Positions 43,418 through 51,774 of a DNA stretch of 64,000 nucleotides are shown piece after piece. Each line of letters opens with the position of its first letter. The stretch's first letter is position 1. Source of the DNA: Mesorhizobium sp. NFR06 (GTDB taxonomy: Bacteria; Pseudomonadota; Alphaproteobacteria; Rhizobiales; Rhizobiaceae); the NCBI RefSeq assembly GCF_900115245.1, contig NZ_FOVT01000002.1:191005-255004 (forward strand), written 5' to 3'. Below the pieces are notes generated by a model. The model was not told the DNA's origin and made no database searches. It worked only from the letters and a program-made list of their open reading frames with translations. Both the position numbers and the translations under genes were made by a program.

Positions 43418-45505
43418 ATGAACTGGTCGATCTCCTTCGAACCGCTCGTCTCCTGGCCGCTCTTTGGCTTGCTCTTCGTGCCGTTGCTTTTGCTTGCGCT
43501 GGTCGGCCTGTGGTTCGGCCAGCGCGGCTCGGCGCTGCGCCTCATCGCGCTGCTCGCGCTTGCCGCGGCATTGCTCAACCCGGTGTTCCTCGCCGAAGAG
43601 CGCGAGGCGCTGAAGAGCGTCGTCGCCCTCATCGTCGACCGCAGCCAGAGCCAGGATATCGGTGACCGCGTGAAGCAGACCGACGAGGCGCTCTCCGGGT
43701 TGCAGCAGCGTCTTGCCCGCTTCAAGCAATTCGATGTCCGCGTCGTCGAGGCCGGCAAGTCCGAAGCCGCCGACGAGCGCACCGAGACCAGGCTTTTCAG
43801 CGCGCTGGAAGGCGCCTTCCGCGATGTGCCGCCCTCGCGCATCGGCGGCGCCATCATGATCACCGACGGCGAGGTGCACGACGCGCCGGCCGGCGCGCCG
43901 GAGTTCAACGCGCCGCTGCATGCGCTGATCACCGGCAGCGAGCATGAGAAGGACCGCCGCATCCGCTTCGAGAACGCGCCGCGCTTCGGCCTTGTCGGCA
44001 AGCCGCTCGACATGACCTACCGTGTCATTTCGACGGAAGGCGCTGGCGCGCCCGTGGACGTGCGGGTCTCGGTCAATGGCGAGCAGGTCTCGGTCGAGCA
44101 TGCGACCGTCGGCCAGCCGATGAAGCTCTCGGTCACCATCCCCAATGCCGGCCGCAACATCGTCCAGCTCGGGATCGATCGTGAGCCGGGTGAACTGACC
44201 GACGCCAACAACCGCGCGATAGCGTTGGTCGACGGCATCCGCGAGAACCTGCGCGTGCTGCTGGTTTCCGGCGAACCGCATGGCGGCGAGCGCACATGGC
44301 GCAACCTGTTGAAGTCGGACGCGTCGGTCGACCTCGTCCATTTCACCATTCTGCGGCCGCCGGAAAAGCAGGACGGCACGCCGATCAACGAATTGTCGCT
44401 GATCGCTTTCCCGACGCGCGAGCTGTTTGTCGAGAAGATCAAGGATTTCGACCTGATCATCTTCGACCGTTACCAGCACCGCGACGTGCTGCCGATCCTC
44501 TATTACGACTACATCTCCGAATATGTCGAAAAGGGCGGCGCGCTGCTGATCGCCGCCGGCCCCGAATATGCCGGTGAAAACTCTATTGCCCGCACGCCGC
44601 TCAACGCCGCGCTGCCGGCAATGCCGACCGGCGAAGTGCTGGACAAGGCCTTTTATCCGCGCCTGACGGATCTCGGCCAGCGTCATCCGGTGACGCGCGG
44701 GCTGGACGGCTCGGCGAGCGAGCCGCCGCATTGGAGCCGCTGGTTCCGCACCATCGGCGTCAAGAATCCGGAAGGCGAGGTGGTGATGAAGGGCGCCGAC
44801 GACCGGCCGCTGCTCCTGCTCGACCGCAAGGGCGAAGGTCGTGTCGGCATGCTGCTTTCCGACCAGGGCTGGCTGTGGGCGCGCGGCTTCGAAGGCGGCG
44901 GGCCGCATGTCCAGCTTTATCGCCGCATCGCCCATTGGCTGATGAAGGAACCTGAACTGGAAGAGGAAAGGCTGACAGCCGACGGCCGCGGCATGATGCT
45001 TGAAATCCGCCGCCAGACGATGAGCGACGATCCGGGTCCTGCCCAGGTGATCACGCCGACGGGCAAGGCGGTGACGGTGAAGCTCGAAAAATCCGAGCCC
45101 GGTATTTTCACCGGCAGCCTGCGGACCAGTGAGATCGGCCTGTACCAGATCGGCAATGGCGACCTTACCGCGCTTGCCCATGTCGGCCCGATCAACGCGC
45201 CGGAATTCTCGGACGTCGTTTCAACCGAGGACAGGCTGAAGCCGCCGGCGGAGGCGACCGGCGGCAGCGTGCGCCGGCTGGCTCCTTCATCCATGCTCGG
45301 CAATCTCGCCGGCGGTGTTGCCTTGCCGTCGATCGTGCCGGTCCGCTCGTCGGCCGCCGCGGCGGGCGACGATTGGATTGGCCTGCGCACAACCGACGAC
45401 AGCGCGCTCAAGGCCGTGTCGCGCGTGCCGCTGTTCGGCGGCTTCCTCGGTCTCGGCCTGCTGCTGCTCGCCATCGGCTCGATGTGGTATCGCGAGGGGC
45501 GGTAA
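43418..45505 (+). CDS. Membrane protein with von Willebrand A-like and class I amidotransferase-like regions
   Basis: A 695-residue protein, three bases after the DUF4159 gene. Two N-terminal membrane helices are followed by a vWA-like segment: VALIVDRSQSQDIGDRV is a MIDAS-type DxSxS, then GGAIMITDGEVHD. A middle region (VLLVSGEPHGGERTWRNLLK to EKGGALLIAAGPEYAG) resembles the gatase-like fold of BatA/YfbK relatives. A last membrane helix (FLGLGLLLLAIGSMWY) closes the protein. It completes the MoxR-DUF58-DUF4159 operon. A repeat copy begins 6 bp after its stop. Confidence 0.88.
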   Translation: MNWSISFEPLVSWPLFGLLFVPLLLLALVGLWFGQRGSALRLIALLALAAALLNPVFLAEEREALKSVVALIVDRSQSQDIGDRVKQTDEALSGLQQRLARFKQFDVRVVEAGKSEAADERTETRLFSALEGAFRDVPPSRIGGAIMITDGEVHDAPAGAPEFNAPLHALITGSEHEKDRRIRFENAPRFGLVGKPLDMTYRVISTEGAGAPVDVRVSVNGEQVSVEHATVGQPMKLSVTIPNAGRNIVQLGIDREPGELTDANNRAIALVDGIRENLRVLLVSGEPHGGERTWRNLLKSDASVDLVHFTILRPPEKQDGTPINELSLIAFPTRELFVEKIKDFDLIIFDRYQHRDVLPILYYDYISEYVEKGGALLIAAGPEYAGENSIARTPLNAALPAMPTGEVLDKAFYPRLTDLGQRHPVTRGLDGSASEPPHWSRWFRTIGVKNPEGEVVMKGADDRPLLLLDRKGEGRVGMLLSDQGWLWARGFEGGGPHVQLYRRIAHWLMKEPELEEERLTADGRGMMLEIRRQTMSDDPGPAQVITPTGKAVTVKLEKSEPGIFTGSLRTSEIGLYQIGNGDLTALAHVGPINAPEFSDVVSTEDRLKPPAEATGGSVRRLAPSSMLGNLAGGVALPSIVPVRSSAAAAGDDWIGLRTTDDSALKAVSRVPLFGGFLGLGLLLLAIGSMWYREGR

Positions 45506-45511
45506 TCCTTT

Positions 45512-45663
45512 TCCTTCTCCCCGTTCCACGGGGAGAAGGTGCCCGAAGGGCGGATGAGGGGCGGCGCCCACCAGTCAGAATACGGCGCTTGCCTTACCCC
45601 TCACCCTGCTCGGCCGGCAAGCCGGCCTCGCTTCCCTCTCCCCGTAAACGGGGCGAGGGAAAA
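45512..45663. repeat. Palindromic repeat family 2 (GGAGAAGGTG), copy 3
   Basis: Left part CCTTCTCCCCGTTCCACGGG then GAGAAGGTGCCCGAAGGGCG and GATGAGGGGCGGCGCC; right part CCCCTCACCCTGCTCGGCCG and CCTCTCCCCGTAAACGGGGC. The same ordered blocks occur in the copy at 31527-31711. It lies between the MoxR operon and the converging clpS gene. Confidence 0.9.
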
Positions 45664-45670
45664 GATCCCC

Positions 45671-45976
45671 CTACTCCTCCGGCTCGGTGGTGAACAGCAG
45701 CGGATAGCCCTTGGCCTTGCCGGCGTCGGTCGCGCGCGTTGCCTTGGTCTCGGCGACGTCGCGCGTAAACACCGCGACGACGCATACGCCGCGCGTATGC
45801 GCCGTGATCATGACGCGGTGCGCCTGATCCTCGCTGAGCTTGAACTCACCCTTGAGCACCGTCACCACGAACTCGCGCGGCGTGAAATCGTCGTTGATGA
45901 GGATAACCTTGTATAGCTTCGGCCGCTCTGTCTTCGGCTGTGTCTTGACACGAGGTTTGATGACGGTTTCGGGCAT
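45671..45976 (-). CDS. clpS: ATP-dependent Clp protease adaptor ClpS, second-type paralogue
   Basis: A 101-residue N-degron adaptor delivering substrates to ClpA. The core KLYKVILINDDFTPREFVVTVLKGEF and the helix HRVMITAHTRGVCVVAVFTRDVAETKA are present, and it ends GYPLLFTTEPEE. Rhizobia and Agrobacterium carry two ClpS proteins; these features, especially the FTTEPEE tail, fit the ClpS2 type. ATG 45976 is preferred over a GTG at 45985. It is preceded by repeat-derived sequence. Confidence 0.92.
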   Translation of the reverse strand: MPETVIKPRVKTQPKTERPKLYKVILINDDFTPREFVVTVLKGEFKLSEDQAHRVMITAHTRGVCVVAVFTRDVAETKATRATDAGKAKGYPLLFTTEPEE

Positions 45977-45994
45977 CGGATCCACCAGCTAGAT

Positions 45995-46125
45995 CAATTC
46001 CAGGAAAGTGTGAAACGGTTATGCTCGGCGCCTTCGCCGCAGCCTTCCGTCCGGAATTGCGCCAAACCAAACAAGACGATAGAGCGGTTTGGCGTTTCCG
46101 CGAAAGGTGAACCGCTCTGGGAAGG
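45995..46125. repeat. Palindromic repeat family 4, copy F
   Basis: Contains AATTCCAGGAAAGTGTGAAA, CGGTTATGCTCGG, CCGTCCGGAATTGCGCCAAA, then ATAGAGCGGTTTGGCGTTTC and CGCGAAAGGTGAACCGCTCT. The CAGGAAA(A)GTGTGA and GTTTCCG(C/T)GAAA blocks recur at 55151-55231. The region between has no gene. Confidence 0.7.
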
Positions 46126-46230
46126 GCTCTCGCTCTCACCTTTGTCACGCGGGAAATCACACGTCCAATTGCGCGCCGACAACGACTGACAAGGACGATC
46201 GATCTTATTTGGGGAAGCGCGGCCTGCCGG

Positions 46231-46575
46231 TCAACGGCCTTGGCGCCCGAGCGGGCGGCGCATGGCGGTGCCGGATCTTCCCGAGCCGGCGCCGCCATCC
46301 ATGTCCGAGCCGCGTTCCGTGAAGGCAAAGAATATCCAGCCAGCCAGGCCGATCAGCGTTATGCCGGTCAGCACGATCAGGATCCAGGACTGTGCCGGGG
46401 TGATATAGTCGAAGCTCGACGAGATCGCCGGCGCGAAGAGCTCGGGCTCGGTCCTGCCGCTTGCGGGGTCCGGCACCGGGCTTGCGGCAAAGATGATCAA
46501 CGATCGGGCCGCCGCGGTGGCAATCAGGCCGCCAAGGGTCAGCGTGCGCATCAGGGACGAAAACCGCTTTTTCAT
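46231..46575 (-). CDS. Small inner-membrane protein of unknown function
   Basis: A 114-residue protein with two hydrophobic segments: an N-terminal one (LGGLIATAAARSLIIFAAS), which may be a signal or an anchor, and a second near 60-85 (SWILIVLTGITLIGLAGWIFFAF), ending in a Gly/Arg-rich cytoplasmic tail. ATG 46575 begins MKKRFSSLMR, a good membrane-targeting start. No family is recognised. It appears monocistronic, about 250 bp upstream of clpS on the same strand. Confidence 0.65.
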   Translation of the reverse strand: MKKRFSSLMRTLTLGGLIATAAARSLIIFAASPVPDPASGRTEPELFAPAISSSFDYITPAQSWILIVLTGITLIGLAGWIFFAFTERGSDMDGGAGSGRSGTAMRRPLGRQGR

Positions 46576-46728
46576 GCGGATTGTCCTACAGCACCGGCAT
46601 TGCAATCGGGTTAAGGGCGATCGCGTTGAGGATTGGACCGGGTACGGCGAGAGACCCTGCCGGTTTCGGGCTCCAGCCGCCAGTAAGCCGCCCCGGCCGG
46701 AGCCGGAGCGGCTTTCGTCTAACGTCGA

Positions 46729-47010
46729 TCAGGGCTTCTTGGCAGCCGGCTTTGCAGCAGCGGGCTTCGCCGCCGGCGCCTTCTTCTTCGCAGCCGGGCA
46801 CTTGTGCGTCGCGGTCGGCTTGCAGGTCTTCTTGGCCGCTACCTTCTTCATAGCAGGCTTGGCGGTGGCGTCGGTCGCCGGAGCGGTCGTGGTCGTCGTC
46901 GTCGAAGCAGCCGGGGCAGCGGTCGTCGTGGCCGCGGCGTTGCCGAGAGCCGGCATCGAGAAGGCCAGGGCAACACCGAGGCCGAGAGCGGAGAGGAGGG
47001 ACTTTTTCAT
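46729..47010 (-). CDS. Exported Ala/Thr/Lys-rich low-complexity protein
   Basis: A 93-residue protein with a signal peptide (MKKSLLSALGLGVALAFSMPALGNAA), a Thr/Ala linker, and a C-terminal half of Lys/Ala/Pro repeats (AAKK, PAAAKPAAKK) with two Cys (KKTCKPTATHKC). The tail resembles histone H1-like or PHA-associated lysine-rich tails, but the signal peptide points to the periplasm. Similar short proteins occur in rhizobia without known function. It is followed 38 bp upstream by another small exported protein gene on the same strand. Confidence 0.65.
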   Translation of the reverse strand: MKKSLLSALGLGVALAFSMPALGNAAATTTAAPAASTTTTTTAPATDATAKPAMKKVAAKKTCKPTATHKCPAAKKKAPAAKPAAAKPAAKKP

Positions 47011-47048
47011 GGCTTTGCTTCCTTTTATGCGGGTCGGAGAGTCGAGAG

Positions 47049-47351
47049 TCACTGGTCTGGGTCGACCGGTGCCACTCCAAGCAGCTTCAAAGCGTTTGCG
47101 AGCATCCGGATGCCCTGCGCCTGCTTCTTGTTGGCGCAGAACCGGTTTCCCCTTCTTTGCAGTGCTTTCGCCGCGGTGACCTGCGTTGCCGCGGCATGGG
47201 TTTCGAGGGCTTCGTCAACTTGACGGCTGAGATTGGTGCAGCGCTCGGTGCGGGTGAGCGGGACGACCTTTGCGGTTGAGGCGCCGACCGCCGCTGTGAT
47301 GAGAGACATGCTGAGCAAAGCACCCATCACGCTGATCCAGAACCTCTGCAT
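47049..47351 (-). CDS. Small exported protein of unknown function
   Basis: A 100-residue protein. A signal peptide (MQRFWISVMGALLSMSLITAAVGAS) precedes a helical mature domain beginning TERCTNLSRQVDEALETH and continuing AAKALQRRGNRFCANKKQAQGIRMLANALKLLGV, with two Cys that could pair in the periplasm. It lies just upstream of the Lys-rich exported protein on the same strand and is divergent from the two-component system at 47604, which might control both. No family name recalled. Confidence 0.7.
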   Translation of the reverse strand: MQRFWISVMGALLSMSLITAAVGASTAKVVPLTRTERCTNLSRQVDEALETHAAATQVTAAKALQRRGNRFCANKKQAQGIRMLANALKLLGVAPVDPDQ

Positions 47352-47460
47352 CGGTCTTGTCCGTTACTCCGGCAACTTGCGTCGCAGCCATCACCTGACC
47401 GCCACGACACCGGTTATGGCCTTGAAATTTTTCACTAGTTTTTCCGGACTGTAGAATTTT

Positions 47461-47492
47461 GTTTCTGGATTGTTTCTGGTGACTGTTTCTGG
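47461..47492. promoter_or_regulatory. Three GTTTCTGG direct repeats, candidate response-regulator sites
   Basis: GTTTCTGG occurs at 47461-47468, 47472-47479 and 47485-47492, spaced 11 and 13 bases start to start, on one face of the helix. They lie 112-143 bp upstream of the OmpR-type regulator gene and between divergent genes. OmpR-family proteins bind such direct repeats. Confidence 0.5.
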
Positions 47493-47603
47493 GGAGTCCG
47501 GCGGGCTTGGCTATTGCGGCCACTGGCCAAGATGTGGCCCGAATTCTATCGTGTGGGTTGGTCGGCGAAGGGATCGCCTTGGCCAACAAATGACAGGGTT
47601 CCA

Positions 47604-48320
47604 GTGAAATCCGATGCACACATACTGATCGTCGACGACGACAAGGGCATACGCGACCTGCTGCAGGAGTTCTTCCAGAAGCGCGGCCTGCGCACGACGG
47701 CGGCTGGCGACGGCATCGAGATGGAAGCGATCCTGCGCCGCACACCGGTGGACCTGATCGTTCTCGACGTGATGCTTCCCGGCAAAAGCGGACTTGAGCT
47801 TTGCCGCGAGATCCGCGCCAACTACGCCACGCCGATCATCATGCTGACGGCGGTCACCGAAACGACCGACCGCGTGGTGGGCCTCGAAATGGGCGCCGAC
47901 GACTATGTGCCCAAGCCATTCGATCCGCGCGAGCTTCTGGCCCGCATCCGCGCCGTGCTGAGGCGCAACGGCGGCGCCGAGCCGCGTCGTCCGGCCGCCA
48001 GGGAGGTCTACCGCTTTGCCGGCTGGACCATGGATTGCGCACGCCGCCGCCTGACGGCGCCCGACGATGTACGGGTGGAACTGACGATGGCGGAGTTCAA
48101 CCTGCTGCAGACCTTCGTCAAAAGCGCGCAGCGCGTGCTTACCCGCGAGCAGTTGATCGAGCTGTCCGGCGGCGACACCGGCTACAGCTTCGACCGCAGC
48201 GTCGACATCCTGGTGAGTCGGCTGCGCCGCAAGATGGAAGACGATCCGAAAACGCCGAAACTGATCCTGACGGTGCGCAGCGGCGGTTATCAGTTCCTGC
48301 CCGAGACGACGTCCGAATGA
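47604..48320 (+). CDS. OmpR family response regulator
   Basis: A 238-residue DNA-binding response regulator. The receiver domain has ILIVDDD, phosphoacceptor Asp 55 in LIVLDVMLPGKSGLELC, the switch Thr in MLTAVTE and Lys in YVPKPFDP. The winged helix ends with SGGDTGYSFDRSVDILVSRLRRKMEDD and VRSGGYQF. I use GTG 47604 with AGGG upstream, where the family N-terminus begins. The next gene, its kinase, overlaps by four bases (ATGA). Target genes are unknown. Confidence 0.92.
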   Translation: MKSDAHILIVDDDKGIRDLLQEFFQKRGLRTTAAGDGIEMEAILRRTPVDLIVLDVMLPGKSGLELCREIRANYATPIIMLTAVTETTDRVVGLEMGADDYVPKPFDPRELLARIRAVLRRNGGAEPRRPAAREVYRFAGWTMDCARRRLTAPDDVRVELTMAEFNLLQTFVKSAQRVLTREQLIELSGGDTGYSFDRSVDILVSRLRRKMEDDPKTPKLILTVRSGGYQFLPETTSE

Positions 48321-49726
48321 GACGCTTCCTGCCGCAGACCCTGCCTGTCTGGGTGCTGCTCATCGTCATTGCCGGCCTCATGATCAGCCAGGTCACGACG
48401 CTTTACATCGTCGCGCGCGACCGCGCGGCCGCCAACAGCGTCGTCGATCTCTATCGGCTGAACGACCGTGCCTATTCGCTGGTGCAGCTGATGCATGACG
48501 CCACGCCCGAGGAACGCAAGGCGACCGCGTCCGGTCTGTTCAACTCGACCTATGCGCTGACGGTTTCGGACACGCCCGCCGTCACCTCGTCGATCGCCGG
48601 CGACGATCAGCTTGCCGAGTTGGAGGATATCCTGGTCGGCCGCCTGTCGAAGTTCGGCATCACCGACGCGCGCGTCCGGCGCGATCCAGCCACCCAGGAG
48701 TCCGACGTCCCGGACGGCCGGGCGGTGAACAAGGATGTCGGCCAGGTCGAGCGCGACCTGCTGGTACTGGCCGCGGATTTTGCGCAGAGCGACAAGCTGA
48801 CCGCATCGTTGCGCTTTTCCGATGGACAGTGGTTGAATTTCACCGAGCCGATCACGCCGGCGGGACCGATTCTGAGCCTCGACAGCCTGCCGCTCTACTC
48901 GCTGATCGCCGGCTTGATCATCATCATGTCGATCTGGTCGCTGGCCCGGCTGACCGCGCCTTACCGGATGATGGAGACGGCGGTTAACCGCATCGGCAAT
49001 GATTTGAAGAGCCCGCCGATCGCCGAAACCGGCAGCCGCGAGATCCGCGCCGCGGCAAAGGCGATCAACGCCATGCAGAGGCGGCTGCGCGATTATGTCG
49101 AGGACCGCGAGCATCTGGCCGCGGCGCTTGCCCATGATCTGCGCACGCCGCTGACCCGGATGCGCCTGCGTCTCGAACTCCTGCGCAGATCGCCGGCGCG
49201 CGAATCGCTTGCGAACGATCTCGCCGACATCGAAAGCATCGCCAGCTCGGTCATCGACTTCGCCAAATTCGAGGTAACCGAGGAAAAGGCCGAACGGATC
49301 GATTTCTGGTCGCTGGTGGAATCGGTCGCCGACTCCTTCGACGGCGCATCCTTCGACGAGGACGCGGCCCCTTCGCGCGGCCTGATTTGCGTTGCGCGGC
49401 CGGTCGCCCTGCGCCGTTGCATCACCAATCTCATCCAGAACGCGGTGACCTACGGCAAGAAGGCGCATCTCGGCGTGCGGCGATCGGGCGACATGATCAC
49501 GCTTTCGATCCGCGACGAGGGCCCCGGTATCCCGCAAGCGAAGCTGGATGCCGTGTTCGGTTCCTTTGTGCGGCTGGAGGAATCGCGCAACCGCACGACC
49601 GGCGGCCTCGGCCTCGGCCTCACCATCGCCCGCAACATCGCCCGCGGCGCCGGCGGCGAGGTCAATCTTTCCAATTACCCCGGTGGCGGCCTGCTGACGG
49701 AACTGCGCCTGCCCGTGGCAGCTTGA
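48317..49726 (+). CDS. Sensor histidine kinase, EnvZ-like architecture
   Basis: A 469-residue inner-membrane kinase: first membrane helix about 10-32, a periplasmic sensor of about 160 residues, second helix near 200-215, a HAMP linker (RLTAPYRMMETAVNRIG), the phosphoacceptor box AAALAHDLRTPLTRMRLRLELL (His about 273), N box NLIQNAVTYGKK, G1 DEGPGIP, and GGLGLGLTIARN. The start overlaps the response-regulator stop. The periplasmic sensor region has no motif I recognise, so the signal is unknown. Confidence 0.93.
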   Translation: MRRFLPQTLPVWVLLIVIAGLMISQVTTLYIVARDRAAANSVVDLYRLNDRAYSLVQLMHDATPEERKATASGLFNSTYALTVSDTPAVTSSIAGDDQLAELEDILVGRLSKFGITDARVRRDPATQESDVPDGRAVNKDVGQVERDLLVLAADFAQSDKLTASLRFSDGQWLNFTEPITPAGPILSLDSLPLYSLIAGLIIIMSIWSLARLTAPYRMMETAVNRIGNDLKSPPIAETGSREIRAAAKAINAMQRRLRDYVEDREHLAAALAHDLRTPLTRMRLRLELLRRSPARESLANDLADIESIASSVIDFAKFEVTEEKAERIDFWSLVESVADSFDGASFDEDAAPSRGLICVARPVALRRCITNLIQNAVTYGKKAHLGVRRSGDMITLSIRDEGPGIPQAKLDAVFGSFVRLEESRNRTTGGLGLGLTIARNIARGAGGEVNLSNYPGGGLLTELRLPVAA

Positions 49727-49820
49727 GTCAGGAGCCGGTCAAGCGCGCCGGCGAACCCACTGGATCGGCCGCTTCATCCTTGTGATAGTGCGGCCCATTT
49801 CGGCATGAGGAAAACCGACC

Positions 49821-50195
49821 ATGTTCTACGCTGTCCTTGCCTACCACGTCGAAGAGACCGTCCAGTCCTGGACGCCCGAGGAGGATAAGGCGCTGATGAA
49901 AGACCTGCTCGAGGTCAACGACAGGCTGACCCGCGAGGGCAAGCTCGGGCCGGCGGCCAGGCTGGGCCCGACCGCGGCAGCCGTCACGCTGCGCGGTCCG
50001 GGTGACGGCATGGTGATCGACGGCCCCTTCGCCGAGACCAAGGAGCAGTTGCTCGGCCTCTATGTTCTCGACTGCGCGAACCAGGACGAAGCGATCGCCG
50101 CGGCGCGCGACTTGAAGCGCGTCAATCCCACCGCCGTCTACGAGATCCGGCCGATCATGCTCTATCTGCCCGGCGTGCCGCTGGCGGCGCGCTGA
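49821..50195 (+). CDS. YCII-related (DGPF domain) protein
   Basis: A 124-residue ferredoxin-like alpha+beta protein. The domain hallmark DGPFAETKEQLLGLYVLDC is present, along with an N-terminal FYAVLAYHVEE strand. DGPF proteins are small dimeric proteins of uncertain function, often near ECF sigma factors; none is here. ATG 49821 follows GAGGAAAACCG. It stands alone 94 bp after the kinase gene. Confidence 0.88.
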   Translation: MFYAVLAYHVEETVQSWTPEEDKALMKDLLEVNDRLTREGKLGPAARLGPTAAAVTLRGPGDGMVIDGPFAETKEQLLGLYVLDCANQDEAIAAARDLKRVNPTAVYEIRPIMLYLPGVPLAAR

Positions 50196-50214
50196 ACCAG
50201 GTTCCCTACACCTT

Positions 50215-51693
50215 TCAGACCGGTGCCGCAGCCTCGATTTCACGTCCTAGCCGGAGCATCTCGCGGACCGCCAGGTCGAGATCTTCACGCCGGGTGCGGT
50301 GATTGGCGATTGCCGCCCTCAGGCAGTGCCGGCCCTGCACCGTGGTATCGGACAGAGCCGCAATGCCTTCTTCCTGGAGCCTCAGCATGATCTCGGTGTT
50401 GAACGCCTTGAGGCTTTCCTCCGACGCGCCATCCAGCCGGTGGCGGAAGCTGACGATGTTGATGGTGGTCGGCGCCATCAGCTCAAGCGCCGGCTCCGCC
50501 TCGATCAGCCCGGTGAGATAGCGGGCCTGGGCGATGTTCTGGTCGATCAGCCGGCCGAATTTTTCGACGCCGTGCTCCTTCAGCGCCATCCAGATTTTCA
50601 GCGCGCGAAAGCCGCGCGACGTCTGAAGTCCGTAGTCGTGCAGCCATTCTCCGGAGGCAAGCCCGCGCGGCGCCGATTCCAGAAATTCCGGCGTCACCGC
50701 GAAGCTGGTGCGGTGAGCCGCCGCATCGCGCACCAGCGCGCAGCCCGCCTCGAACGGCGCGTGCAGCCATTTGTGCGGATCGAGCGCTATTGAATCCGCC
50801 CGTTCGATGCCGGCGACGAGCGATCCGTTCTCGGGCGCGATCGCGATCAGCGCGCCGATGCAGCCATCGACATGGAACCAGAGGTCTTCTTCGGCCGCCA
50901 ACGCGGCCAGCGCCTGGAGATCGTCGATCGCGCCGGTGTTGACGGTGCCGGCGGTGCCGATGACGCAGGCCGGCCTAAAACCCGCCGCGCGATCCTCCGC
51001 GACCGCCGCCTTGAGCGCGGCCATGTCGATGCGCAGACCCGCATCGCTCGGGATCCGCCGTAGCGCGCGATTGCCGAGACCGAGCGCCTCCATGGCCTTG
51101 CGATGGCAGGAATGCACCTGGTCCGAGGCGTAGTAGCGCAGCGGCCTCGGGATGGCGCCGACGCCCCGCTCGCGCACGTCGACGCCCGCCTTGACGTTGC
51201 GCGCCACCGTCAACCCGATGATGTTGGCCATCGAGCCGCCGCTGACCAGCGTGCCGCTTGCCGAGGCCGGAAAACCGACCATTTCCTTGCACCAGTTGAC
51301 GACCTGGCTGTCCATCAAGCCAGCGGCATGGTTGCCGCCGCCGAGGTTGGAACCTTGGATCGCCGCCAGGAAATCGCCGAGCGCGCCGGTGAAATTGCTG
51401 GAACCCATGTACCAGGACCAGAAGCGCGGATGAATGTTGCCCATCGGGTAAGGCATGACGTTGCGAGCGACATCGTCATAGACCTCAACCAGCGGCGCCG
51501 GCGACCGCGGCAAGGATGTGGTGAAGAATGACCGCACCTCGGCCGGCATCTCGCGCCACACCGGGCGCTCGCGGACATCCTTGAGATAGCCGATGGCGTC
51601 TTGGACGATCCGGTGCGAAAGCGCTTCCGCATCGGTCCAATCCGGCGGATCGAGCGTTTCGTCCGTGATCCTTGCTTCCTGAAAGATATCCAT
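50215..51693 (-). CDS. Pyridoxal-phosphate-dependent decarboxylase (group II, aromatic amino acid type)
   Basis: A 492-residue enzyme of the aromatic-L-amino-acid/glutamate decarboxylase fold. The PLP-binding Lys is in SIALDPHKWLHAPFEAG (about 307), the cofactor-pairing Asp in LWFHVDGCIGALI. TSGGS-like loop reads LVSGGSMANIIGL. Substrates in this family range from aromatic amino acids to cysteine sulfinate; the presence of cysK 81 bp upstream on the same strand leaves a sulfur amino acid possible, but that is conjecture. It is likely co-transcribed with cysK. Confidence 0.88.
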   Translation of the reverse strand: MDIFQEARITDETLDPPDWTDAEALSHRIVQDAIGYLKDVRERPVWREMPAEVRSFFTTSLPRSPAPLVEVYDDVARNVMPYPMGNIHPRFWSWYMGSSNFTGALGDFLAAIQGSNLGGGNHAAGLMDSQVVNWCKEMVGFPASASGTLVSGGSMANIIGLTVARNVKAGVDVRERGVGAIPRPLRYYASDQVHSCHRKAMEALGLGNRALRRIPSDAGLRIDMAALKAAVAEDRAAGFRPACVIGTAGTVNTGAIDDLQALAALAAEEDLWFHVDGCIGALIAIAPENGSLVAGIERADSIALDPHKWLHAPFEAGCALVRDAAAHRTSFAVTPEFLESAPRGLASGEWLHDYGLQTSRGFRALKIWMALKEHGVEKFGRLIDQNIAQARYLTGLIEAEPALELMAPTTINIVSFRHRLDGASEESLKAFNTEIMLRLQEEGIAALSDTTVQGRHCLRAAIANHRTRREDLDLAVREMLRLGREIEAAAPV

Positions 51694-51774
51694 CCGGTCT
51701 CTCCGCCGCCGCGCGACCGACCCGCGCGCAAAATGGCGACGCCGCCAAGCGGGGCGACGTCGCGGTCCTCGTCG

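Noticed and set aside
41474..45181. 1,235-codon open frame on the minus strand
   Set aside because: It lies antisense to the DUF4159 and vWA genes, is His/Arg/Gln-rich with no recognisable domain, and is explained by high GC third positions of the real genes.
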